This document shows positions 45,635 through 55,100 of a stretch of DNA of 64,000 nucleotides, in pieces. Both the position numbers and the translations under genes were made by a program. The stretch is from CBDCPI01 sp965220245 (lineage in GTDB: Bacteria; Chloroflexota; Dehalococcoidia; Lucifugimonadales; UBA3495). Every line of letters starts with the position of its first letter. Position 1 is the stretch's first letter. The notes beneath the pieces are model-generated. The model saw only the letters and a program-made list of their open reading frames with translations. It ran no database searches and had not been told where the DNA came from. The stretch lies in NCBI GenBank assembly GCA_965220245.1, contig CBDCPI010000014.1:124001-188000 (forward strand), read 5' to 3'.

Positions 45635-45712
45635 TATATCTCCCCGGTTTGGAGCAGGAATTGACTATAGAGAGGAATAATCAACTGTCGTTGCTAGATT
45701 TCGTTGCGGGCA

Positions 45713-45741
45713 ATTATATATGCGCCGGACTAACCCCGCAA
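45713..45741 (-). promoter_or_regulatory. Candidate promoter of the 2-oxoacid dehydrogenase operon
   Basis: On the minus strand TTGCGG (45736-45741), a 17-bp spacer and a perfect TATAAT (45713-45718) lie about 80 bp upstream of the E1alpha start. The rest of the 366-bp divergent region up to dnaA contains a TTGACA at 45829-45834 on the plus strand, but no well-spaced -10 partner and no DnaA boxes were found. Confidence 0.55.
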
Positions 45742-46000
45742 ACCGTAGTAACCCAGAATAGGCCCAAGAATGTCAAGGCCGGAGTAAGTCTCCCGGTAAG
45801 ATTCCAATAAAACTCGGCAATTTCCGCATTGACAAATGCCTGTTGGGGGTGGATTAAACTCTCGCTATTGAATTTTGGGGACCCGGTTGCCCCTCTGCCG
45901 GTCCGTGGTGCCGGTAATGTGATTATTCAGTGGGGTAGTTTTATTCCCTATTCCCGAGTGCCTTAATCCTGTTGACGAGCGCGCCGGAGGCAATTGGCCG

Positions 46001-47407
46001 ATGAAAGAGGTATCTGCCAGGGAAGTTTGGCGGGCGGTGTTGGGCGAACTCCAGTTACAACTTACCCGCACTACTTTCGAGACCTGGTTAAAGCAGACCG
46101 AGGGCGTCGCTTGTGACGGTCAAAATTTCATCGTCGAGGCGCCCACTCCTTTTGCTGTCGCCTGGCTGGAAAGGCGCATGTACCAGTCGATTCAAAAGAC
46201 CGTAGAAAAGATTACCCAGTGCCCCTTGGACATCCAATTTCGGATAAAGAACGGGACTCCGGAGCATCAACCGGCCAGCGCGCCTACGCAAATGTTGACG
46301 CCGAGCGCCGACGGACCGTTGGAGTCCAGACCGGGCGGACCCGCTCCCGGATTAACCAATTTGAGCCCCAGGTTCACCTTCGAGTCGTTTGTTGTAGGTT
46401 CTTCAAACCACTTGGCTTACAGCGCGGCCCGGGCAGTGTCAGAGGCCCCGGGCAGGGGTTATAACCCCTTGTTTATTTATTCCGGAGTTGGTTTGGGAAA
46501 GACCCACCTGCTGCACGCCATTGGTCATGTGTGCGCTGCCCAGGGCCTGTCGGTCCTCTACGCCACCTCCGAGCGATTCACCAACGATTTTATCTCGGCC
46601 ATTCGCAATCGGACCACCGAGGACTTCCGTCACCGCTACCGGAGTGTTCAGGTGCTGCTAATGGACGACGTGCAGTTCTTGAGCGGGAAGGAACAAACTC
46701 ACGAAGGTTTCTTCCATACGTTCAACGACCTGCACACCTCGGGAAATCAGGTGGTTATAACTTCCGACCGGCCGCCGCGGGCGCTCGCACTGCTGGAGGA
46801 CCGGCTTCGCTCCCGGTTCGAGTGGGGCTTGACCACTGATATCCAGCCACCCAACTTGGAAACTCGTATGGCCATTTTGGCGTATAAAGCAGACCAAATT
46901 GGAATTGCTCTGGAAGATAGCGTAATCGAGTTGATTGCCAAGCGAGTTCAAAAGAACGTTAGGGAACTGGAGGGCAGTTTGAACCGGATTGCTGCCGAAT
47001 CTCAGCTCATGAACATTCCGATCACCTTGGAGACTACTTCGAGGATACTGGATGACTTTAGTTCCGACGCCGCCCGCCACGCCATCGACCCGGAGCGCAT
47101 CATTGAGGAGACCGCCCGGTATTACAAGCTGACGCCCGCTGACCTATTGGGCAGGGTGCGCACGCAAAAGATTGCTCAGGCTCGCCAAGTGGCGATGTAC
47201 CTGCTCATTTACGAGTTGGAACTGTCGCCGACTCAAGTGGGCCGCATTCTCGGCGGCCGAGACCATGCTACGGTCATCCACGGCGCCGGAAAGATCAACG
47301 GCGAGATTAACGAGGACGGGCAGCTTCGTCAGGACGTATTGATCATCAAAGAAGCTATCTTTACGTTAGGCGTTAACCGGCCTATCGAAACCGTCGCCGG
47401 TGTATAA
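46001..47407 (+). CDS. dnaA: Chromosomal replication initiator DnaA
   Basis: A 468-residue DnaA. Domain I: VWRAVLGELQLQLTRTTFETWL. A short variable linker spans about 85-115. Domain III AAA+: FTFESFVVGSSNHLAYSAA, Walker A SGVGLGKTHLLHAIG near 163, Walker B VLLMDDVQFLSGKE near 220, and sensor regions VITSDRPPRALALLEDRLRSRF. Domain IV: LSPTQVGRILGGRDHATVIHG, the DnaA-box-binding signature. The helix-dimer and arginine residues expected for ATP switching are present (RLRSRFEWG). Unlike the common order it is not followed by dnaN; thiI is next. GGAGG lies 10 nt before ATG 46001. Confidence 0.97.
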   Translation: MKEVSAREVWRAVLGELQLQLTRTTFETWLKQTEGVACDGQNFIVEAPTPFAVAWLERRMYQSIQKTVEKITQCPLDIQFRIKNGTPEHQPASAPTQMLTPSADGPLESRPGGPAPGLTNLSPRFTFESFVVGSSNHLAYSAARAVSEAPGRGYNPLFIYSGVGLGKTHLLHAIGHVCAAQGLSVLYATSERFTNDFISAIRNRTTEDFRHRYRSVQVLLMDDVQFLSGKEQTHEGFFHTFNDLHTSGNQVVITSDRPPRALALLEDRLRSRFEWGLTTDIQPPNLETRMAILAYKADQIGIALEDSVIELIAKRVQKNVRELEGSLNRIAAESQLMNIPITLETTSRILDDFSSDAARHAIDPERIIEETARYYKLTPADLLGRVRTQKIAQARQVAMYLLIYELELSPTQVGRILGGRDHATVIHGAGKINGEINEDGQLRQDVLIIKEAIFTLGVNRPIETVAGV

Positions 47408-47419
47408 CTATGGGTTTAC

Positions 47420-47428
47420 AGTGGATAA
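47420..47428. promoter_or_regulatory. Single DnaA-box-like sequence after dnaA
   Basis: AGTGGATAA (complement TTATCCACT) matches 8 of 9 bases of the TTATCCACA box. It is the only good match in the dnaA-thiI gap (47408-47572). No cluster of boxes or AT-rich unwinding region accompanies it. Confidence 0.3.
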
Positions 47429-47572
47429 CTTCTTGCGATGGGTGGATATCATCTACCGGCTTCCTTACTGCTGCGTCAACGCCCCGAACGCCGGGCCAGA
47501 CTCCGTAAATTGGGGGCTCTAGGGATTGGAAGCGTCCGCTGATTCTTCGGCCCAATGGTGTAAGATGTCTTC

Positions 47573-48760
47573 ATGAAGACTCAGGTCATTGTCAAGACCC
47601 ACGAACTGGCTCTGAAAGGTAAGAACCGGCCGTGGTTTATGCGTAAACTGGGGGCGAACCTGCGCTTGGCCACCGAGGGGACCGGGGTAAAGGCGGTGTG
47701 GCAAAGCCATGTGCTGGTGGGTCTTACCTTGGCCGACGAAAACGATTGGCCGGAGGTGCGGGACCGGGTCAAGGAGTGTTTTGGCGTGGCCAAGTTCTTC
47801 AAGGCCTATGAATTTCCCCTTGATTTGGATGCGGTAAAAGAAGCCCTGCCTTCGCTGCTGCAACAACAGAAGACGTTCACCAGTTTCCGCATTAGTGCTA
47901 ACCGGGCCGACAAGCGGTTTCCGGTCAGGTCTAACGAGATCAACCGCGACCTAGGGGCCTACGTGGAAGGCTTAACCGGCGCGCGAGTGGACTTGTCCCA
48001 GCCGGAGCTGCAAATCTTTTTGGATGTGCTGCCCAGCGGCATCCTGGTCTACTTCGACGAAGTGCGAGGCCACGGCGGGCTGCCCGTTGGGGTCAGCGGC
48101 GACGTCATGGTGATGCTCTCCGGAGGCATCGACTCTCCGGTGGCGGCTTGGCAGATGATGAAACGAGGTTGCCGGGCCCTATTTACCCACTTTCACAGCT
48201 ATCCACTGGTCGACCGGTCCTCCATCGAAAAGGCCATGGACTTGGCGCAGCACTTGGCCCGGCACCAGGATGCTTCCAACCTGACCTTGGCTCCCTTGGG
48301 GGAGATTCAAAAAAGAATCATCGTGTCCACTCCGCCAGCCTACCGGGTGATCCTGTACCGCCGTTTCATGGTACGCATAACTGAAGCCTTGGCCCTTCGA
48401 CACGGGGCTAAAGCTATCGTAACCGGGGAAAGTTGTGGACAAGTCAGCTCTCAGACCTTGGACAATATCGCGGTCATCGACCAAGTAGCCAACATGCCGG
48501 TGTTGCGGCCGTTAATCGGTCTGAACAAAGAGGAAATCGTTAACATCGCCCAATCCATCGGCACCTTCTCCATATCGATCCAACCGGACCAAGATTGCTG
48601 TAGCCTGTTTGTGCCCAAACACCCGGAGACTCACGCGAAGTTGGCTACGGTAACCAAGTTGGAGGCCCAACTCCCGGTAGATGACCTAGTACAACAGGCG
48701 TTGGCTGGAGCCGAGGCGCGGGAGTTCGCTTCACCCTGGTCGTTGGACCCGGTTGTTTGA
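47573..48760 (+). CDS. thiI: tRNA 4-thiouridine synthase ThiI
   Basis: A 395-residue ThiI, which transfers sulfur to U8 of tRNA and in many bacteria also feeds thiazole synthesis. The N-terminal ferredoxin-like and THUMP region (residues 1-165; KTHELALKGKNRPWF, FRISANRADKRFPVRSNEIN) is followed by the PP-loop ATP pyrophosphatase motif VMLSGGIDSPVAAW near 182. GESCGQVSSQTLDN near 284 and IQPDQDCCSLFVPKHPETH hold the expected cysteines. There is no C-terminal rhodanese domain, so sulfur is probably delivered differently. It lies downstream of dnaA in the same direction and is closely followed by the squalene/phytoene synthase gene. Confidence 0.95.
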   Translation: MKTQVIVKTHELALKGKNRPWFMRKLGANLRLATEGTGVKAVWQSHVLVGLTLADENDWPEVRDRVKECFGVAKFFKAYEFPLDLDAVKEALPSLLQQQKTFTSFRISANRADKRFPVRSNEINRDLGAYVEGLTGARVDLSQPELQIFLDVLPSGILVYFDEVRGHGGLPVGVSGDVMVMLSGGIDSPVAAWQMMKRGCRALFTHFHSYPLVDRSSIEKAMDLAQHLARHQDASNLTLAPLGEIQKRIIVSTPPAYRVILYRRFMVRITEALALRHGAKAIVTGESCGQVSSQTLDNIAVIDQVANMPVLRPLIGLNKEEIVNIAQSIGTFSISIQPDQDCCSLFVPKHPETHAKLATVTKLEAQLPVDDLVQQALAGAEAREFASPWSLDPVV

Positions 48761-48777
48761 TCTCTGGCGGGGCGGAT

Positions 48778-49878
48778 ATGACGCCGGCTTTGGACCCGGC
48801 TTTGCACAATGAGAGGAGTGACCCACTCCCGCCGGTAACCCCCCGCCAACGCGACCGGTTGCTGCGGACCCTGCTCCGCGGCGTATCCCGGAGTTTCTAC
48901 TTGACCCTCCGCGTGCTGCCCTCTAACCTACGTCAACCCATAGGGCTGGCCTACTTACTGGCTAGGGCGGTCGACACCATTGCCGATAGCCGCCTAGTCC
49001 CCCCGGCACAGCGGCAACGGCATTTGCTGGCGCTGAAGGCGCAAATCAGGGGGCCGGCCCGGATGGAGGCCTTGCGAGAGGTAGAGCGCGCCTTGACGCC
49101 GGTCCAAGCAGCCCCGGCGGAACGGGAGTTGCTGCTGTCCCTGCCGTGGACCCTCTCTTTGCTGCAAGCCACTCCGGAGCCGGACCGCACTATGGTGCGG
49201 GCTGTTGTCGAGACGCTCATTCAGGGAATGGAATTCGACCTGAGCAGCTTCCCCGCCGAAGATTCCGGCGAGCTTGGGTGTATCCCCGATGCCGCTTCTC
49301 TGGACCGTTACACCTACCTGATTGCTGGCTGTGTCGGCGAGTTCTGGACGAAAATCGCTGTATCCCGTGTTGGCGCCCTCCGGAGTTGGGACCAACAGCG
49401 TAAGTTGGAGACCGGCGTGAGATTCGGCAAGGCTTTGCAGTTGACCAACGTCCTGCGCGACGTGCCTGGAGACCTTCGCATCGGGCGTTGTTACTTGCCG
49501 AGGGAAGACTTGAGTCGAATGGGTATTGGCCCCGAAGACTTGCTGGAAGCCGGGAGGAGCGGCGACGCGCGTCCGGTCTTGGTTGATTGGATAAGTACAG
49601 CCCTGGACCACTACACGGCTGCTGAAGAGTACCTGCTGGCGGTGCCCCGGCGTTGCGTTCGGCTCCGGTTAGCGGTCTTGTGGCCCGTCTTGTTGGGCTT
49701 GGCCACGTTGGCGCTGCTGGCCCGTAACGAAAGCTGGCTGGACCCTGACTTTCCTTCCCGGGTCGAACGACGTTGGGTCTACCGGATGATGGCCCGTTCC
49801 CTGCCCGCAGTCATGTCTAACACCTTGCTCCATCGCTGGATTAGCGGCCTCCGCCAGCAGGTGCAGTCCGCCTTATAA
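48778..49878 (+). CDS. Squalene/phytoene synthase family prenyltransferase
   Basis: A 366-residue all-helical enzyme joining two prenyl diphosphates head to head. The first aspartate-rich motif is AYLLARAVDTIADSR (DxxAD) and the second is LTNVLRDVPGDLRIGRCYLP (DxxxD). SRSFYLTLRVLPSNLRQPIG is the family N-terminal block. C-terminal hydrophobic helices (LRLAVLWPVLLGLATLALLA) suggest membrane association, as in squalene synthase. Whether the product is squalene or phytoene is open; the sequence looks closer to farnesyl-diphosphate farnesyltransferases. ATG 48778 is preferred over TTG 48757, which overlaps the thiI stop. No other isoprenoid genes are adjacent. Confidence 0.85.
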   Translation: MTPALDPALHNERSDPLPPVTPRQRDRLLRTLLRGVSRSFYLTLRVLPSNLRQPIGLAYLLARAVDTIADSRLVPPAQRQRHLLALKAQIRGPARMEALREVERALTPVQAAPAERELLLSLPWTLSLLQATPEPDRTMVRAVVETLIQGMEFDLSSFPAEDSGELGCIPDAASLDRYTYLIAGCVGEFWTKIAVSRVGALRSWDQQRKLETGVRFGKALQLTNVLRDVPGDLRIGRCYLPREDLSRMGIGPEDLLEAGRSGDARPVLVDWISTALDHYTAAEEYLLAVPRRCVRLRLAVLWPVLLGLATLALLARNESWLDPDFPSRVERRWVYRMMARSLPAVMSNTLLHRWISGLRQQVQSAL

Positions 49879-49940
49879 GCCTACATCCCCCGGAGCCGGG
49901 CTGGAGGGTATAACACCCCTCACCCTAGCCCCCTCCCGCC

Positions 49941-50062
49941 GGAGACCTTTGCGTAACCGTCACTCCCGCTTTTGCGGGAGTCCAGGGGCCGGGGCTGTAG
50001 CTAGCAGGAGTTGCTTCACTTCCACGATGTTGTCCTGATTGGGGAGTTATGCAAAGGTCTCC
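49941..50062. mobile_element. 122-bp MITE
   Basis: Ends GGAGACCTTTGCGTAAC and GTTATGCAAAGGTCTCC are near-perfect 17-bp inverted repeats enclosing a non-coding segment. The segment contains the CTCCCGCTTTTGCGGGAG palindrome. The interval 49879-50159 otherwise holds only another dispersed motif (CCTGAGCGGAGTCGAAGGG, 50113-50132) and no gene. Confidence 0.75.
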
Positions 50063-50159
50063 GCCGGTAAGGGAATTTCCTGATAAGCTCCGACAGTAAA
50101 GCCCCAAACCGCTCGCCCTGAGCGGAGTCGAAGGGAGCGAAAACCGAGGAGGCCGGGAC

Positions 50160-51044
50160 ATGGCTGACCAAAAGAGACTAGATGGGCGGGTTGCCCTGAT
50201 TACCGGGGGAGGCCGCGGCATTGGGCGGGCTATAGCGTTGGCCTACGCTGCCGAGGGGGCGAGGTTGGCCTTGGCGGCGCGCACCGAGGCCGAGTTGCAG
50301 GACACGGCGGAGCGGATCGCTGGGCACCACGGCAGCGACGTGATTGCCATCCCCACCGATATAACCTCCCGGAAGCAGGTGGATGCAGCCGTAGCTCGCA
50401 CTCTGGAACGCTACGGCGTTATTGACATAATGGTCAATAACGCGGGCAGTATTGGCCCGGTGGGCCGGCTATGGGATAACGACCCCGACGATTGGGACCG
50501 GGCGGTTACGGTACATCTGCTGGGCACATTTTATGGCTGTCGGGCCGTGATTCCGGCGATGTTGCAGCGGGACTCCGGCCGGATCGTCAACATGTCGGGA
50601 GTTGGGGGTCCCAACATGACCGCTTACGATGCGGCCAAGGCGGGGATTGTCAGTCTCACCGAGAACCTGGCCTTAGAACTGGCGGATACACCGGTTACCA
50701 TCAACGCCATCAGCCCCGGCTCCATCCACACCAGGATGTGGGAAGAAACCAGGGACTTGGCCTTGGCGGTGGGGGATATGTCCACCTACGAACGAGGCGT
50801 GCAGGTGACCTCTGGGCAGGGCGCATCCATAGAACGGGCGGCGGAGCTTGCGGTGTTCTTGGGCAGTGACGCCTGCGGGGCGCTGTCGGGGCGGCTAATT
50901 CGCGCCTTCGCCGACCGGTTCGAGGGGTTCCCGTCGCAGATTGCCGAGATTATGGCCTCGGAAGCCTATCAAATGCGCCGGGTCGACCCGGAACGCCCCT
51001 TCGCCACCTCGCCGTCCTTCCCGACGTTGCCGGTAACAGATTAA
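50160..51044 (+). CDS. Short-chain dehydrogenase/reductase
   Basis: A 294-residue classical SDR. Seen: ITGGGRGIGRAIALAYA (TGxxxGIG), AARTEAEL, PTDITSRKQV, VNNAGSIGPVGRL (NNAG), IVNMSGVGGPNMTAYDAAKAG with catalytic Ser, Tyr and Lys, and SPGSIHTRMW. The C-terminal extension of about 40 residues (RRVDPERPFATSPSFPTL) is longer than usual. The cofactor is probably NADP, given the Arg in AART. The substrate is unknown. The start ATG 50160 is preceded by GAGGAGGCCGGGAC, an acceptable ribosome-binding site. Confidence 0.88.
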   Translation: MADQKRLDGRVALITGGGRGIGRAIALAYAAEGARLALAARTEAELQDTAERIAGHHGSDVIAIPTDITSRKQVDAAVARTLERYGVIDIMVNNAGSIGPVGRLWDNDPDDWDRAVTVHLLGTFYGCRAVIPAMLQRDSGRIVNMSGVGGPNMTAYDAAKAGIVSLTENLALELADTPVTINAISPGSIHTRMWEETRDLALAVGDMSTYERGVQVTSGQGASIERAAELAVFLGSDACGALSGRLIRAFADRFEGFPSQIAEIMASEAYQMRRVDPERPFATSPSFPTLPVTD

Positions 51045-51388
51045 ACGCCCGACGTCTACCGATTGCCGCCCTTCCCTGTCATTCCGAACGAAGTGAGGAA
51101 TCTAAAATGCCCGGCGGCAGCAACGCCTAAGAAGGCAAGGAGTTTAGACCCTTCGCTTTGTTCAGAGCTTGCCCCTGGCTTGAACAGAGGGTGACCGGCG
51201 GCTGGTTGCGAGGACTTATTAAACACTCTCTGGGGCTGGCCTCGGGCCGGGAACGACGCTAGGATGTACTCGATTTCTTGACGCTGCCGCGGATTGATGT
51301 AGGATAGCCAGCAGTCCACCCCGCCAGGGCTGATTAGATCTCGGGGCGGATGCCACCGTCTACAGCGCCGATACAGAGAGGGATGAAG
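51045..51388. other. Intergenic stretch with dispersed repeat
   Basis: It contains CATTCCGAACGAAGTGAGGA (from 51079), a dispersed motif common in environmental bacteria, and a CTTCGCTTTGTTCAGAGCTTG segment. A minus-strand frame here (51056-51697) is a shadow of the cupin gene and repeat. No gene or RNA is supported. Confidence 0.5.
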
Positions 51389-51757
51389 ATGGCTAAATTC
51401 GTGAGAGTCTACACCGGGGACGACGGCCAGTCCCACATAGAGGAGTTGGACTTCGAGATGCAGGACTTCGTCGATACCGAGGGCGCCCACGGCCTTTCCA
51501 CCTCGGTTATCAACACACCGGGGATTACCTTCCGCGAGTATGAACCGGGCTATTTCCTGGACTTTCACACCGCTCCCCGCCGCCAATACAGCATCACCCT
51601 GACCGGAGAGATCGAGGTCGGCACCCCCGACGGCACGGTGAAGCACTACGGGCCGGGGACCGTCCTGATGGCCGAAGACCTCACCGGTACCGGGCACTCC
51701 ACCCGCGTCGTAGGAACCGAGCCCCGGTTCGCCATCATCATCCCCCTGGCTGACTGA
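51389..51757 (+). CDS. Cupin-fold protein
   Basis: A 122-residue single-domain protein from ATG 51389 (MAKFVRVYTGDD), with AGAGGG upstream; an ATG 6 bp earlier is also possible. The pattern EYEPGYFLDFHTAPRRQYSITLTGEIEV followed by GTPDGTVKHYGPGTVLMAEDLTGTGHSTR is the two-motif cupin arrangement: G(x)5HxH-like, then GxxxxPxG...H. The usual metal ligands are partly replaced (FHTAPRRQY), so metal binding is uncertain. Similar stand-alone cupins are frequent in oxidative catabolism. Function unknown. Confidence 0.75.
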   Translation: MAKFVRVYTGDDGQSHIEELDFEMQDFVDTEGAHGLSTSVINTPGITFREYEPGYFLDFHTAPRRQYSITLTGEIEVGTPDGTVKHYGPGTVLMAEDLTGTGHSTRVVGTEPRFAIIIPLAD

Positions 51758-51843
51758 GCGGGGGTTACCAGCCCGGCTGGCGGCTTCGGGTTGGAGCGGT
51801 CCTAGCTGTGCTGGGAGGCCTCGGAGAAATATTCTTTGAACGC

Positions 51844-52147
51844 TTAAAACAAACTACGTACGGCGGCAGAAATTTCTGCTTGCTTGGCGTTTGACAGGCG
51901 GCCAACGGTGCGACGGAACACACTGTCGTTCAAAGTATGCAAGCGCCCGGCTGCCCCGCTGCAACTGACCGGCTGGCATATCGCTGCTGGCAATGTCTAT
52001 ATCCCCTGCTCGAACCCGCGTGCCGCTGGTTATCTCGCATAATATCCAGTCCCCCATACCCACTTCGGCAAGCACTACGGCCGGACGGTCTTTTGCGCCG
52101 CTTAAATCGGTATAAGGGAATGTTGCCCAGACTACATCTCCGACCAT
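51844..52147 (-). pseudogene. MazF/PemK-type endoribonuclease toxin, frameshifted
   Basis: From ATG 52147 the protein reads GDVVWATFPYTDLSGAKDRPAVVLAE and ILCEITSG, the N-terminal strands of MazF/PemK toxins (Arg and Thr active-site context). It continues to QLQRGSR, where a small indel at a GCGC run near 51945 shifts the frame. The proper C-terminus RLHTLNDSVFRRTVGRLSN...QAEISAAV continues in the other frame to TAA 51844. As it stands the product would end with unrelated Arg/Trp-rich residues at 51854. No MazE-like antitoxin is visible upstream; the nuclease-methylase gene ends 34 bp before it. A dead toxin without antitoxin is consistent with loss of the pair. Confidence 0.78.
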
Positions 52148-52181
52148 GCCGCTTCCGGTTACGATGTCCCGGTTGACTGGC

Positions 52182-55100
52182 TCAGGAGTGTGGCCGCGCC
52201 AGCGGACCGGCGCCGGTCCCCCGGTCGCCATCGGCTATCAGGATGTTACCTTCCCAATAGGCCATTCTATCCACGAGGTCCATCGTCTGCACGCTGACGG
52301 TGCAGACCTGTTGCAGCAGGCCGATGACCCGCTCCTTGTAGTCGGCAAAGCGGTAAGTGTTGAACCTTTCGGCGATGGTTGGGTCCTTCGGTTTGCGCTC
52401 CTTGTATTGGTCGAGGACCCATTCTAGGGCGGACCGGTTGCCCAGCCGGTAGCGCCAAGCGTCGGGCGGCACGCTGGTCAGCGAGGTCTTGTCGTCTAGG
52501 GTGATGATGCCCCGCTCCTTGTCGGCCCGCAGGATGACCTTGCTGGCTGCGCCGTCCTGGTCACGGCGTTCCAACCCGTAGGGTTCGGCGGTCTCAAAGC
52601 CCAAGTGCAAGTCCAGCAACTCCCACCCGGTTTCCAACCACAAATCAACATCGTGGTAGAGGGGCAGCCGGGGAAACTCCCGGAGCAACTCAACCCGGTA
52701 GTCATGCAAATACGCCGGGTCGTGCAGCAGCGCGTAAATGTAGGCGAAAATATCCTCGGCAGTAATGCCAGCTTCGCCAAAAACCTCGTGATAGTTCCGG
52801 TATCGTTCTCCCCACTCCCGCATCGCCCAATCGGTGATGTTGCTCACCCGCTCTCCGTCCGGAGTGTAGCGGTAGAGGGGGAGGCATTGGGTGTCGCCGG
52901 TGAAGTGCCAGTCGGTCAACCTGTCCGCGGCCAATACATAGAAATATCTACCGTTGACGCAGAAATTGATAACCTTGTTGGGCTGCTTTAAGTCCGGCCC
53001 AAACATTTCATAATGGTTTCGAGTAAGCACATCGTTCATGGTGAAGTCGGCAAAATGATGCTTTAAGACGAACGGGCGGTATAAAGATTGGATGCGATTG
53101 GCCTCGCTATAAACGATGCGCTGGCTGCGTCGAAACTCATTGCGTAGGTCTCGACTCCACTTGATAACTGGGTGATAGGACTCGTCATTGTTGTCGAGAA
53201 GTGTGTTGTAAGTATCTGCAAAGAAGAGTGCTTTTAGGCGTAGAGTAAGGATATCAAAATCGTACACCCATTCATCGCGCGCCGTGTTTACGCCAAGGGC
53301 GCCGAGTTTGAACACCGCCCGCTCGTCAGCGGCTGTCTTGGCGAGCTTGGTCCGACGGTCGGCAAGGGGCATCAGATTGTCAAAGTCGGTATTGGACTGG
53401 TTGAGCCAATTCCCTTTCTTGTCGGGCGTAATGTTTTCAAAGCCAATGCCGCCCAGCTTGGTCTCGCGCAAATAAGCCAGTTTGTCTCTGGCGGCCTCGG
53501 TATCCTCGCGGCGGGCGTAATGAATGGAGCACTCGCCAAGTTTGGCTTTGTCCCTCACAAAGAAACCGATGGCGACGCCGGTCTGTATGCCAAAGACGTT
53601 GTGTGTCGTGCCGGAAATTTTCGGGTTGCGGCGCACGTCCGAACCCAAGTCCAGAATATAGATATCGGTGAACTCCGTAGCTGCAACCTGCCGGAACCCG
53701 TCATCCTGTCGCGCATCAATATACGCCCGGTTGGTGACGAAGCCAATAATCCCGTCGTCGGCCAGCCGGTCTGACGCCCAACGGATGAACCGCTTGTACA
53801 TATCATATTGCTTGGTCTTCTGCGCCGTGCTGGCGGCGATGTAGGTGTCCTTGATGCGGCGGTCTTCCTCCGGGTACTGCCGGTTCTTGTTGTTATCGTT
53901 TTCATTCTGTTGGTTGGCGTTATACGGTGGGTTGCCAATGATGACGCTGATGGGCTTTTCGTTCTGCTCCTGGACGCGAATCCAGTTTTCTTCCGATAGC
54001 GCGCCCAGGTTGAACGTCCCCTGCCGTTGCACCGCGCCGCCCGTCGCGCCCTGCCAGCCCATGTTGTCCAGGGTGTCAACGAAGCACAGGTTGGGGAACT
54101 CCCGGTAATAGCCGGTGCGCTCCTTGTAGGTGTACTCGATGTTCAGATTGGCGATGTAGTAGGGGAGAATCGCCACCTCGTTGGCGTGGATTTCGTTTAG
54201 GTACTTGTATTCCAGGCGGTCTTGGGGCAGGTAGTTGATCAGGTTGGTGATGAAGGTGCCGGTGCCGGTGGCGGGGTCGAGGATTTGCACGTTGTCGTCG
54301 GCCAAGCGGCGGCCGAAGTGCCATTGCAACAGGGAGTCAACGCCGCGGATGATAAAGTCGACGACCTCATTTGGCGTGTAAACCACACCCAAGCGGTCGG
54401 CGGCGGCGGGGTTGTAGGCTTTGTAGAAGTCCTCGTAGACGGCCTTGAGGAACTGCTGTTTTTCGGCGTAGTCGGCAATATCGTCGGCAGCCCGGCCAAT
54501 GGCCCCGTAATAAGTGCGGAGACGGTCGATGGCCTGCCGCCGCACATCGCCGGTGAAGAAGGTCCCTTCCAGCGCATCCAAATGTTGGGCGACGTTGTTC
54601 TCCCGGTGGAACTGGTCCTCCGAGAAGACCCGGAGGAAGATGTCCTTGGTCAGAATGTGCTGGAGCAGCATCTCCCGCACGTCGGCGGCGGACACTTCCC
54701 GGCTGATGGTCTGCTGGCATAGATCGAGGAAGGCTGCGGCAGCAGCCCGGTAGGTGGGGTTGTCGGACTCAGCCGTATCCAGGGCCTCGCGCAGGTTAGC
54801 CAAGACTGTGGGTAGGTCTGCCTTGAACTGTTGTTGGGACTGGCGGAACTCCTCGATTTGGGGCAGTTCGTAGTCGAGGAAGCTGCGTATCAGGCGATGC
54901 AATTCGCCGGGGCGGGTCATGTCCACCCGCATCGCCTCTTCCCGGTTCTGGATCAGGACGGCGGTCTGGGAGTCTTCGAAGATGATGTTGTCTCGGGGAT
55001 AGCCCCGGTTGAATTTCCGCTGTATCTCGGTGTCCAGATCGTCGTGGGTGTCTTTGGCCTCCCAGTAACCCCGGGCCATCCGCAGGGTGTCCTTGACCGT

